64,000 nt of DNA from Micavibrio sp. UBA7657. Lineage in GTDB: Bacteria > Pseudomonadota > Alphaproteobacteria > Micavibrionales > Micavibrionaceae. The translations under genes were made by a program, and so were the position numbers. The DNA lies in contig DLHX01000018.1 of the NCBI GenBank assembly GCA_002483465.1, positions 98,802 to 162,801 of the forward strand. The letters are read 5' to 3'. The first letter of the stretch is position 1. Each line of letters begins with the position of its first letter. This document shows, in pieces, positions 53,131 to 61,562 of the stretch. The notes beneath the pieces were generated by a model. The model was not told the origin of the DNA. It saw only the letters and a program-made list of their open reading frames with translations, and ran no database searches.

Positions 53131-54130
53131 CCTTGTACAAAATTGGTCCCAGAATATTGGCAACCGGCAAAGGCAGTTTTTTCCAGGTGGAAATCAGGAA
53201 TTTATTACGGGGATTGTCGGGGTTTATATCCGGCACGCTTTCGGCTTTCACTAAATGATAATGATAAGGCAGGGGTTGCGGTTCAAACCCGAAATTGCTC
53301 TTGAAGGCGAACGCCCCGCTGTCCCGCATGGAACGGCCGAAATCAAAAATCCGGAAACCGTTGTCCACCGAATGCTCCATCAGTTTCCAGTACATGTAAG
53401 GATAGGCGCTGTGGTCACGCGCGGCAGGCAGGCCGCCGCCGTAATAAGGGATCATCCGGTCCTTGTGTTTGAAGCTGAAAACGCTGGTGAGCGGCTGGCC
53501 CTGATGGAAAACGGTCATGATTTCCACGGCATCACCGAAAGTATCGATAAGAACTTTAAGGTATTTTTTGGGAAAAACAGGAGTGCCGAGATTGCGGACG
53601 CTCGTTGCATAGATTTTATAAAAAAGATTAAAATTCTGGTCGATTTTTGTTTCAAGATCGGCGGCAATGCCCTTGCGCACCTCAGCACGCTGCTTGCGCG
53701 GGATAGCTTTCAGATTTTCATCGTGATTGGTTGAAAGCGTGCGCTCGAAATTGAAGAAGGTGCTACTTGAAGTCATATTTTGTGTACCCCACACAGGGCC
53801 ACGGAACTCGAGATATTTCACGCCGAGCGATTGTGCTTTTTTTGCGGCGGCTTCTTCGAGCGCGGCACAGTTTCCCAATCCGCCGCCATGAACGCAAAGC
53901 GGCGAAGAGATCAATGCAGGACCAAAAAGGGGGCGCCTGACGAGGGCGAGAGGCAGGATGCCCGTTACGGACCCACCATTTTTTCCCATTAAATAAAACG
54001 TTTTGAAGCCGAAAGCGCCTTCCATCACTTTTTTCCATCCTGCGAGATGAAAAAATGTGCCGTTCGGATTATTCTGAACGAAATCGTTCCAGGCTTCTTC
54101 GTGGCCGCTATCCAGCTCGGAAATGCTCAT
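53120..54130 (-). CDS. FemAB-family protein (XrtA/PEP-CTERM-associated type)
   Basis: GNAT-fold aminoacyl- or acyltransferase-like protein, 336 residues. N-terminal NNPNGTFFHLAGWKKVMEGAFGFKTFYL and the later GVKYLEFRG, RKQRAEVRKGIAADLETKID and RMIPYYGGGLPAARDHSAYPYMYWKLMEHSVDNGFRIFDFGRS segments match the FemAB-like subgroup found with exosortase polysaccharide loci. It probably modifies an envelope glycan. No exosortase or PEP-CTERM gene is in the window. Coupled to the methyltransferase gene upstream (ATGA). Confidence 0.82.
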   Translation of the reverse strand: MSISELDSGHEEAWNDFVQNNPNGTFFHLAGWKKVMEGAFGFKTFYLMGKNGGSVTGILPLALVRRPLFGPALISSPLCVHGGGLGNCAALEEAAAKKAQSLGVKYLEFRGPVWGTQNMTSSSTFFNFERTLSTNHDENLKAIPRKQRAEVRKGIAADLETKIDQNFNLFYKIYATSVRNLGTPVFPKKYLKVLIDTFGDAVEIMTVFHQGQPLTSVFSFKHKDRMIPYYGGGLPAARDHSAYPYMYWKLMEHSVDNGFRIFDFGRSMRDSGAFAFKSNFGFEPQPLPYHYHLVKAESVPDINPDNPRNKFLISTWKKLPLPVANILGPILYKAIV

Positions 54131-54837
54131 GATTTTCTCAGCACGATGAATTGGGAAGCCCCGATGATGTTTGCGCCCGGAGCATTTGGGGAAATCATGC
54201 GCAAGCCAAGAAATGGCAGTGTTACAGCTTTTTTCTGGACGGTCATTCCCGCTTTCGTGGCAAAAGACTCGATTTCTTTAAAGCTATGCACATATTGCGG
54301 AAACGGTGGCTGGCCGGAAAATTTATCCAAAAGCGTAAAGACCGCATGCGCTGAAACGTGAATGAAAGAGCGCGCGTGACGCCAGAGGATGATGAGCTGG
54401 CCGCCCGATTTCAAAACACGCGCAGATTCCTGGATGAATTTTTCAGTTTGCGCAGCGGGCTGCTGATTCAGAAACTGGCAATTCACAATCTGGCCAATGG
54501 TTCTATCGGGCAGCGGTATATTAAAGGCGTCGCCGCGTATGACTTTTATGCCGTTCAGGTGCGCGGCCGCGCATGCGTCTGCGTTAAAATCGAGGCCATA
54601 TACATCGTGGCCTTTATTCAATAAAGGCGCAAGCATAAGGCCGGATCCGCAGGCGATATCCAGAAACGGCCCGTTATTTTGGTCTATGGCGGAGAACAAG
54701 GCTTCCTGATCTCGCCTGAATATGCGGTCCAGGCGGTAGCCGTTGGCCGCAGGTTTGGCAGCGCCATGACGGTTGCGCAGATAATCATACCGCGCATCGA
54801 CGTCTTTATCGCCGCTGATTTTCATAGGCCTGTTCAT
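54127..54837 (-). CDS. Class I SAM-dependent methyltransferase
   Basis: 236 residues from the ATG that overlaps the flippase-like stop (ATGA). The SAM-binding motif I is NGPFLDIACGSGLMLAPLL, followed by DVYGLDFNADAC (acidic ribose ligand) and IKVIRGDAFNIPLPDRTIGQIVN. ARVLKSGGQLIIL is the usual motif after strand 5. The C-terminus (TLPFLGLRMISPNAPGANIIG) is hydrophobic and may be membrane-associated. Substrate unknown; context suggests a polyprenyl-linked or envelope glycolipid. Confidence 0.82.
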   Translation of the reverse strand: MNRPMKISGDKDVDARYDYLRNRHGAAKPAANGYRLDRIFRRDQEALFSAIDQNNGPFLDIACGSGLMLAPLLNKGHDVYGLDFNADACAAAHLNGIKVIRGDAFNIPLPDRTIGQIVNCQFLNQQPAAQTEKFIQESARVLKSGGQLIILWRHARSFIHVSAHAVFTLLDKFSGQPPFPQYVHSFKEIESFATKAGMTVQKKAVTLPFLGLRMISPNAPGANIIGASQFIVLRKS

Positions 54838-55802
54838 ATGCTGAGCCTTTTCTTCAGATTTAAACCGCCCATCACCATGACCCAAAAAATAAACGGGAAA
54901 ATTAAAATCACAAAGCGGATCATCAGGCTCGCGCTTGCCGCTGTGGAAACGTCAAGGCCCGTACCTGTGAACAAAAGAGCGAGGCCGGCTTCGCCGATGC
55001 CGATGCCGCCGATTGTCTGCAGGGGAATGATAGCGAGGAAATTATAGGCTGCGGCCACCGTGATATTTTCAAACATTCCAAGCCCCAGATGGAGCGACAT
55101 AAATAAAAACACCAGCGCGGCGAGGTTGCTGACCCATTTTATAAAAGTAAAAAGCAATGCCAGCGGAATGTCGCGGATTTTAAAACCGTGACGGCTGTAT
55201 AGGCGGGCCTGCAGGATCAGGCGGTAGAGTTTTTTGGGTGCCTTTTTGAAAATCACGGCGGCTATTGTCAAGAAAAATTCCAGCCGAACAAGCACGAATA
55301 GTACAAATCCAATCAAGGCCAGAGAGGCAATGCTCATAAAAGTCTTATCGACGAAATCGCCCAAGCCGAGCAAGGCGATGAGAAAAATAGTGCCGAGGAC
55401 AATCATGTCGTAAAGACGTTGCATGATAATGCTCATGGCCGCCGCACCGTATTTTTGACCGAGATAGCGCTCAAGCACGACTACGGCGGCAACCTCGCCC
55501 AGCCTTGCGGGTAAAATCACGAGCAATAAAACGTACCAAGCGTTGGCTTTAAGCGCTTCGCTCATACATGGTCTTTTTCCGGCGAACAGCCAGAGACGAA
55601 GAGCGGTGGCGATGCCTTCCATAACCAGAAACACAAACGCCACGCCCAACAAAACCGATGAAATATTTTGGAACATAGAGGCGGCCTGGCCGACATCAAC
55701 CTGCATGATGACAAGCGCCAGCAGGCCCAGGCTGATAACAAGGGAAACGCCCCAGAGCAAAGGCTTATTTATGGCGGATTTTTGTGAGGATTTTGCCAGC
55801 AT
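54834..55802 (-). CDS. Flippase-like integral membrane protein (LPG-synthase TM / UPF0104 family)
   Basis: About 322 residues with roughly eight hydrophobic helices (PLLWGVSLVISLGLLALVIMQ, then ISSVLLGVAFVFLVMEGIATALRLWLF). The ILPARLGEVAAVVVLERYLGQ motif is typical of the lysylphosphatidylglycerol synthase TM region/AglD family. GGIGIGEAGLALLF near the C-terminus is the second signature. Lacks the catalytic LPG-synthase domain. Likely moves or organises a lipid-linked glycan. The start lies inside the 3' end of the upstream gene (38-base overlap). Confidence 0.83.
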   Translation of the reverse strand: MLAKSSQKSAINKPLLWGVSLVISLGLLALVIMQVDVGQAASMFQNISSVLLGVAFVFLVMEGIATALRLWLFAGKRPCMSEALKANAWYVLLLVILPARLGEVAAVVVLERYLGQKYGAAAMSIIMQRLYDMIVLGTIFLIALLGLGDFVDKTFMSIASLALIGFVLFVLVRLEFFLTIAAVIFKKAPKKLYRLILQARLYSRHGFKIRDIPLALLFTFIKWVSNLAALVFLFMSLHLGLGMFENITVAAAYNFLAIIPLQTIGGIGIGEAGLALLFTGTGLDVSTAASASLMIRFVILIFPFIFWVMVMGGLNLKKRLSI

Positions 55803-57120
55803 AGAGATGGATATACCATGCCATAGCAAGGGCATAAAGCGCGATTAAAGGCAGATTATAACGCGGAATGCTGACCGACAGCCCGGCGTGGAAGGCCACC
55901 ATGAAGAGTAGCGGCGCGGCCATAATAAGAACGCTGTAATCCTTGCGGCGGAATGTGTGGATTCCCAGGGCCAGCGCCGCAATAAAACCAAGCAAGCCCC
56001 AATATTTGGCAATAAAGATGCCACGGATGGCAAGCGGCACACTGACGGCGAAGTGCTTAGGGGTTAAAACTTCCTCACGGATAAGATAACCCACGACCTT
56101 GTCTTCGCCGCCCAGAATTTTGGCAAAGTCGTCCTTGTTTTTTCTATAGCGTTTGTAATAGGACTCCTCGTCCCAGCTGAGTTTTTTGTACAGCTCTTCC
56201 GGGAAAAGTTTAGGCGCAAGGGAATCTCCAAAATCCGGGAGCCAGTAGATCATCGCAACACCGACTTCCTTCCAGCTCATCTGGTTATAACTTATGCGCT
56301 GGCTCAGAATAGTTTCGGCATAACCGCCGGAGGTGAGTGCATAGGAATCGAAGTGCGCCTTATTCCTCATCGTCCACGGAAGAACGGCAATGACGAAAGA
56401 AGCGATTAAAATTCCGGTTTTTATAAATGAATTACGATCTCTCTTGACCGCGGAAAGCATGGCAAAAAACAATGTAAAGGCGTAAAACAAATAGAGGTAT
56501 GAGGGGCGCGTTAAAGTCAAAAACGCCAGGCTAAGCCCGATAAACGCCGCGTATCTCCATTCTTTGCGCCGATATAATTGCAGGCAACATATAAGCAAGG
56601 CGCAAAAAGCGGGCAGAATAAGAATCTCCGTCATGATCATGTAGGAAAATTCCTGGAAAATTCCAGAAGCGAGCGCCAGCACCGCCGCAAGCCAGCCGAC
56701 GCTTTTTTTGTCGCTGAACAGGAACGCCAGCACATATATAAGGTAGAGGCACAAAACCGATATGCCGACCTGGAATATAAAGAGGCTTTCGAAATTCTGC
56801 GGACACTGATTTTTTATTCCCTGCTCCGCTATGCAGATAAGACTGTCGGCGAATGCCCTGTCCAGAAGCATCGTGCCATATATAAGCGTCGAATAGACCG
56901 GAGCATTTGCGTTACCCGGCGGCGGCGGCTTCGTTACAATATTTTTTTCCGCGTAGCCGTAGACGCCATGCTCATGCATCGACACGGCGTAGCCGATATA
57001 GCGCATGTCGTCGCCGTTAAATTCATAAATGGTTTCTGGTCCGGGCTTTGATAGCCAGAGGGCTAGTGAAAAAATTATGAAAAATGCGAGGATTTCGAGA
57101 ATGCGGGAAAATCTTTTCAT
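55765..57120 (-). CDS. Multi-pass membrane glycosyltransferase-like protein (GT39/ArnT-like)
   Basis: About 451 residues with ten or more hydrophobic segments. The first is ILEILAFFIIFSLALWL, followed by an extracytoplasmic loop containing FNGDDMRYIGYAVSMHEHGVYG. The acidic DD in that first loop is the position of the catalytic Asp in GT39/ArnT-type enzymes, which use polyprenyl-phosphate sugars. Later helices (FAVSVPLAIRGIFIAKYWGLLGFIAALALGI) fit. Sugar and acceptor are unknown. The ATG start is supported by GAAAG upstream; an open TTG extension of 15 codons is less likely. Confidence 0.72.
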   Translation of the reverse strand: MKRFSRILEILAFFIIFSLALWLSKPGPETIYEFNGDDMRYIGYAVSMHEHGVYGYAEKNIVTKPPPPGNANAPVYSTLIYGTMLLDRAFADSLICIAEQGIKNQCPQNFESLFIFQVGISVLCLYLIYVLAFLFSDKKSVGWLAAVLALASGIFQEFSYMIMTEILILPAFCALLICCLQLYRRKEWRYAAFIGLSLAFLTLTRPSYLYLFYAFTLFFAMLSAVKRDRNSFIKTGILIASFVIAVLPWTMRNKAHFDSYALTSGGYAETILSQRISYNQMSWKEVGVAMIYWLPDFGDSLAPKLFPEELYKKLSWDEESYYKRYRKNKDDFAKILGGEDKVVGYLIREEVLTPKHFAVSVPLAIRGIFIAKYWGLLGFIAALALGIHTFRRKDYSVLIMAAPLLFMVAFHAGLSVSIPRYNLPLIALYALAMAWYIHLYAGKILTKIRHK

Positions 57121-57220
57121 TTTTCTTTCGCCGAAGAAAATTTGCTGTAATAGCCAGTCTATCAATAAGTCTTCTTCATGCGCAGCACAAGCGCACTGTT
57201 GCTGTGGATAGCGTTACGCC

Positions 57221-58201
57221 TTATTGCATCGTCAGAGGCTCTGGTCCGGTGCTTTTCTTTATATGCTCCAGAGCGCGCTCAATTTCCGCGACGCGAGCAC
57301 GCAATTCCGCATCTTTTTTTGAGTTATCGGCAACTTCCAGGCGCAACAGGGCGTCACGCTCCGCATTTTCACACCATGCTTTCATAAGCGTATCGATGCT
57401 AATGTCATCAGGCGATATCTGGCTGACAGGAACGCCTGGCCGGTCGTCGACAAGTTTGATGCTGGGCTCCGAGAAGGCATAGACTTTTTCGGAAGCCCCA
57501 TATTTTCCGGGATGCAGAACGCGGATGCGTCTGGCTTCTTCGGTGACGCCGGACATAATTTCCCTGATAATTTCGCAGGTTGAACTTAGTGAGGCCCGTT
57601 CAAAATGATCGCTTAAATTCATGATCTTCGCTTGCGCGACATGCAGGCGGCATAAATCTGCCCGCTCTCCCTCGATGAGTTGCCCCGCGAAATTGACTTC
57701 TTTTATAATGTCCCTGGATGTTTTCTTGGCGCGGAGATATTCATAGGCCATGATTCCATAGCCGACCGTGCCCAGCGCGACACCGCACCACAACACCGCA
57801 TTCGTTGTCAGGGCCGTAAAAATTCCAAGCCATAAAAATCGCGTGCCAACGTTGCGTGTTGTATTGACCATCGTTTCTGCGGCGACGGTGGGAATTGTCT
57901 CCCTCACCCTCTTCATTCGCCTGGTTTTAAGAAGCTGAACAAGAGAAGAACGGGGCTCCGAATGGTAGTTTCCCTCCATAAGAACTGTATCAAGGTGCTG
58001 GAAGCCGCGATCCATCCCATGAAACATGCCATTCACGGCGTCGATTCCAAAGCGGCCTGCCCCGGCCAGACTTTCAAGCGCGAACTGGCTCACGATTTCT
58101 GATTTATGCTGCGCTATTACGCTGGCTTCAAAAAACCGGTCTTTGGTTTTTTGCCAGCATCCCGGAATATTCTCTTTAAAATTTTTAAACCATTCTTTCA
58201 T
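57221..58201 (-). CDS. Unknown membrane protein of the TelA/ClpB-like operon
   Basis: Not recognised. 326 residues. The N-terminal 120 are amphipathic and charged (MKEWFKNFKENIPGCWQKT). Two adjacent hydrophobic segments follow at about 125-165 (LWLGIFTALTTNAVLW, CGVALGTVGYGIMAYEYL). A cytoplasmic-looking helical C-terminus follows, ending in a coiled coil (NAERDALLRLEVADNSKKDAELRARVAEIERALEHIKK). GAGGGGG precedes the ATG. Last gene of a four-gene set whose other members are the ClpB-like ATPase, the TelA-like protein and another membrane protein, so a shared membrane-linked function is likely. Confidence 0.6.
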   Translation of the reverse strand: MKEWFKNFKENIPGCWQKTKDRFFEASVIAQHKSEIVSQFALESLAGAGRFGIDAVNGMFHGMDRGFQHLDTVLMEGNYHSEPRSSLVQLLKTRRMKRVRETIPTVAAETMVNTTRNVGTRFLWLGIFTALTTNAVLWCGVALGTVGYGIMAYEYLRAKKTSRDIIKEVNFAGQLIEGERADLCRLHVAQAKIMNLSDHFERASLSSTCEIIREIMSGVTEEARRIRVLHPGKYGASEKVYAFSEPSIKLVDDRPGVPVSQISPDDISIDTLMKAWCENAERDALLRLEVADNSKKDAELRARVAEIERALEHIKKSTGPEPLTMQ

Positions 58202-58222
58202 ACTGCCCCCCTCAAAATAAAA

Positions 58223-59197
58223 TCACGGGGCATGCATATCTGCTGCGGGGGCCCGGCATGATACGCTCAGGATATCCGGACGGAACGATGCCCAGCGCGC
58301 AATCCTGAACCGCGATCCATAAGAAACAGTTTCGCATTTATTTGAATCCGGACGTATGGGGCCGACTACATAATCAGGGCGGAAAGGCCCGTTGCCGTTG
58401 GCCCAGCTCCAAGCTTCATGCAGCAACCGATCACGGACTTCGAATGAAACACTGTTGCTTTCATCAGCATGGCGGGTGGTGCTGGCACTGACATGATAAA
58501 TATCGTCGCCGCTCTCTTTGGTGGGAACGCCGAAATATAAAGTGTCTTTGGTCAGCCCGAAACCATCGCCTGCAACGCCGTTGAAAGCAATGGTGGTCGC
58601 CATCCGGCTTCCATCCACAATCGGCTCTTTTACAAGATAATTAAATGTATCGCCGGCAATCGGAACATTCAGCATGCCTGCCAAAGCCCATGCCGTCACA
58701 AGCGCTGCAACGCCCGCGCGTCTTGGGTCTAGTTCTCCGCGAACCCTGAGATCAGGCATGAATTCAGATTTCACTTCCCGGAAGTTGTTGGCGAGGTCAT
58801 TCCAGTCCCTGGCAAAAAAATTCTTTACCGAATTTTTTGTAGCCTGCCATAAATTTTCCCCTTCGTAAGGATGGGTAAAATTATAATAGGCGCGATAGGT
58901 ATATTTGATCGGTGAACTTATGACAGGGCCGATATAGGGTATTTCAGAAATCGGATTGAGGACATTATCCTTGATCCAGCCAAAACCCGCCTTGGTGGTG
59001 CGGATAGCTTCAGCAATTATTGCTATGTTATCCAGGGTATTTTTGATGCGGGTTGGAAGAGATTGTTTTTCATCCTTTTTCAGCTTGTCCTTCATGCGCG
59101 TATTCTGATTTGTCGCCTCGCGCGCCCGGCGCAGAGCCTCGTCCGCTTCAAAGATGCTTTCTTCGCTGTTGTTTTTCTCTACAAATTTCATAGTCAT
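58223..59197 (-). CDS. Unknown single-pass membrane protein of the TelA/ClpB-like operon
   Basis: Not recognised. 324 residues from an ATG preceded by AAGGAAAT. The first 60 residues are highly charged and helical (EADEALRRAREATNQNTRMKDKLKKDEK). One clear hydrophobic segment (AGVAALVTAWALAGMLNV) lies near residues 170-190. The C-terminal 130 residues look like a globular domain (DTLYFGVPTKESGDDIYHVS, then FEVRDRLLHEAWSWANGNGPF) with two cysteines near the end (NKCETVS, LSVSCRA). If the N-terminus is cytoplasmic, the C-terminal domain is periplasmic and could hold a disulfide. Ten bases after the ATPase stop. Confidence 0.6.
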   Translation of the reverse strand: MTMKFVEKNNSEESIFEADEALRRAREATNQNTRMKDKLKKDEKQSLPTRIKNTLDNIAIIAEAIRTTKAGFGWIKDNVLNPISEIPYIGPVISSPIKYTYRAYYNFTHPYEGENLWQATKNSVKNFFARDWNDLANNFREVKSEFMPDLRVRGELDPRRAGVAALVTAWALAGMLNVPIAGDTFNYLVKEPIVDGSRMATTIAFNGVAGDGFGLTKDTLYFGVPTKESGDDIYHVSASTTRHADESNSVSFEVRDRLLHEAWSWANGNGPFRPDYVVGPIRPDSNKCETVSYGSRFRIARWASFRPDILSVSCRAPAADMHAP

Positions 59198-59207
59198 ATT
59201 TCCTTTC

Positions 59208-61469
59208 TTATCCGTGAGATGGTGGTGCAGGTGTCGAGGCCGCCGTATCAAAAGCAGGATGCAATTGCGCCGCCTGCTTTGTTTCAGCCTTCAGGCCGGA
59301 TTTGCGTTCGCCGATGGGCTTCAATGCCACGAAATCCATCGTGCGTTTCGCTTCATTGAGTTTCATTTCGAGGATGCCGCTGGCGCCGGGCGTCGACAAA
59401 ATAATATCGGATGCCTGGGGGCGAACCTCGTCGTTGAAAAATCCCGGTACGCTCCGCGCGCCGTTGGAGGGGTTGTAAAGCATGCGGCCAATGCGCGCGA
59501 TATCGTCCCCGGTAATGTCAATCGCCATGTTTGATTTTTCCAATTTGGCGTTAACTTTACCGAGCTCGCGGCGGACGATTTTTTCCATCGTCTCGGGCTC
59601 GAGAGGATAGAAGCCGATAATATTGCGCTTGCCGCCGAAACGGTTGAGCAATTCGTTACGCACGCCGGCCTCTTTCAATTCGATAATCGATTGATCGACG
59701 GCGGCCTGGTAATCAACATTGCGGTCAGGAAAATTATTCTGCCCGATATTCGATGTGAAGAAGAAATAAACATCTTCAAAATTTACCGTGACGCCTTTCC
59801 CGTCTGTCAGGCGGCCATCGTCAATTGCCTGCAGGAAAAGATTCAGCACATCAGGGTGCGCCTTCTCGATTTCATCGATCAATACCACACGGATCGGTTT
59901 TTTCTGCATGGCCTCGGTCAGGACGCCGCCTTCCTCGAACCCGACAAAGCCGGGCGGCGGACCGATGAGCTTGTTGCCGGCGTTTTTCTCCATGTATTCC
60001 GACATGTCGATGCGGACCATAGCGTTGGGATCGTCGAACAGATCGTCACACACCGCTTTGACCAATTCCGTCTTGCCTACGCCCGAAGGCCCCAGAAAAA
60101 GAAATGAGCCGCGCGGCTTCCCCTCCTCCGAAAGCCCGGCCGCGGCGTTTTTGACGGCGTTAAAAACTTTTTTGACAGCATGAGTCTGATCGAAAACCCG
60201 CCCGTTGAGTCGATCTTCAAGCCCCATGATCTTGTCACGGTCGCTTTGCGTCAGCTTCTTGACGGGAATGCCGGTAATTTCGCTAAACGTATCCAGCACA
60301 TGCGCTTCGCCAAGTTGCAGTTCTTTATTGACGATCGCGGTGATTTCATAGAATTCAACACTGCCGTCCTTGAGGGCTTTCTGCGCGATTTCAATGTCGT
60401 CGCGGGTCTTGGTGACTTCCGGCCCCTCGCCGATCTGGACGCCGTCTTTCTTTTCTTCCTGCAGCAACGAATCCAACCTGATCTCTAGTTTCGCAATGCG
60501 CTGCTGAGCGGACTTCTGGAGATTGAAAGCAAGCTGAAGTTCTTTCTGACGGCTCTCCCACGCAGTTTTGAATTGCGCGATTTCCGCTTCAAAAGATTTC
60601 CACCGTGTCTGCAACTCTTCCGGGCTTACGCCGCGCAGGTGTTCCGGCACCGCTCCGGACAAAGCCGCATTGACATCCTTAAGCTTCGCCTCGAGCGCGA
60701 CGAGCCTGAAGGGCTCGGAATGGGCTTTCAGCGCATAGGACGAAAGGGCGCGGTCGAGCAACGAATTGATGCCCGCCGGCATCGCCTGCAGCGCGCCGGT
60801 TCGATGCTTGGTTGCGAGGAAAGTCGCCATGGCGGTGGCTTCCTTTGACACCGAAATGCCGTGATGTTTCACGAGAGACGGTACCGAAGCTTCGACAATA
60901 GAGGCGAGTTCTGCACCTTTGGGTTCTTTCAGATCATGAAGGGTGTAGGTCGCCTTGATTTCGGAATTGTACTTGATGACCTTGGCAAGATCTTCGTACG
61001 GCGTTTCAAGAATTGAGCTGTAGCGACCCTTTTTGAGATCACCCAGCATGCCGTTCATCAGGTTGGAGCATCCGATTTTGCTGCATGAGTCGATAAAATT
61101 GCCCATATTTTCGATGTAAAGAACGCTGCCGGGCACTGAAGCCATGCGCGTACGCACATCCGCGAATTTCTTATTGATGAGCGCCGTATCGCCAGACTCG
61201 AATAATTTGTCCGTATCGAGAAAGTAGATAGGCTTGTTCATCAATTTCGGCGGCGTGCCCGGTTTATCTTTTTCCGTTTGCAGACCCATCACCAGGGCGG
61301 TCATGCCAACGCCACTGGCACCGGTGAGGATGACGCAGTTGTTGCTTTTCTGCAGGAGAATTTCCTGAAGATTCTGCAAGGGCTTTTCACGCCCCGTAAA
61401 TTTAAAGTGCGGGTGGCGGGCAATATAATCCGCGCCGGCGATCAGAATGTCGGAAATGGAATCAATCAT
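59208..61469 (-). CDS. ClpB-like double AAA+ ATPase with degenerate first ATPase site
   Basis: About 753 residues. There is no Clp N-domain; the chain starts almost directly with AAA+ module D1. D1 Walker A reads TGASGVGMTAL, with Met where the essential Lys should be, and its Walker B position reads VLYIENM instead of an hhhhDE, so D1 is probably inactive. A coiled-coil middle region (residues about 265-350) follows. D2 is intact: FLFLGPSGVGKTEL, pore loop PPPGFVGFEEGG (aromatic retained), VVLIDEIEKAHPD, FFFTSNIGQ and NGARSVPG (sensor 2). Substrate remodelling through D2 is expected. The start was placed at MIDSISDIL; an ATG 18 codons earlier abuts a strong hairpin. Confidence 0.75.
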   Translation of the reverse strand: MIDSISDILIAGADYIARHPHFKFTGREKPLQNLQEILLQKSNNCVILTGASGVGMTALVMGLQTEKDKPGTPPKLMNKPIYFLDTDKLFESGDTALINKKFADVRTRMASVPGSVLYIENMGNFIDSCSKIGCSNLMNGMLGDLKKGRYSSILETPYEDLAKVIKYNSEIKATYTLHDLKEPKGAELASIVEASVPSLVKHHGISVSKEATAMATFLATKHRTGALQAMPAGINSLLDRALSSYALKAHSEPFRLVALEAKLKDVNAALSGAVPEHLRGVSPEELQTRWKSFEAEIAQFKTAWESRQKELQLAFNLQKSAQQRIAKLEIRLDSLLQEEKKDGVQIGEGPEVTKTRDDIEIAQKALKDGSVEFYEITAIVNKELQLGEAHVLDTFSEITGIPVKKLTQSDRDKIMGLEDRLNGRVFDQTHAVKKVFNAVKNAAAGLSEEGKPRGSFLFLGPSGVGKTELVKAVCDDLFDDPNAMVRIDMSEYMEKNAGNKLIGPPPGFVGFEEGGVLTEAMQKKPIRVVLIDEIEKAHPDVLNLFLQAIDDGRLTDGKGVTVNFEDVYFFFTSNIGQNNFPDRNVDYQAAVDQSIIELKEAGVRNELLNRFGGKRNIIGFYPLEPETMEKIVRRELGKVNAKLEKSNMAIDITGDDIARIGRMLYNPSNGARSVPGFFNDEVRPQASDIILSTPGASGILEMKLNEAKRTMDFVALKPIGERKSGLKAETKQAAQLHPAFDTAASTPAPPSHG

Positions 61470-61523
61470 GTCAAACCTGTCTTGTTGATGGATTGCACAA
61501 ACTTCAAGCGGTATTCCCAGCAT

Positions 61524-61547
61524 CCCGGCAGCAGCTCTGCTGCCGGG
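61524..61547 (-). promoter_or_regulatory. Strong intercistronic stem-loop between TelA-like and ClpB-like genes
   Basis: An 11-bp perfect inverted repeat, CCCGGCAGCAG and CTGCTGCCGGG, separated by two bases. No T-run follows on the minus strand, so it is not a classic terminator; an mRNA-stabilising or processing element is more likely. Confidence 0.5.
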
Positions 61548-61562
61548 AGCCGGGAAAGCCGG

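Noticed and set aside
59208..61469. Type VI secretion ClpV as identity of the ATPase
   Set aside because: No Tss genes are nearby, the Clp N-domain is missing and D1 is degenerate; context points elsewhere.
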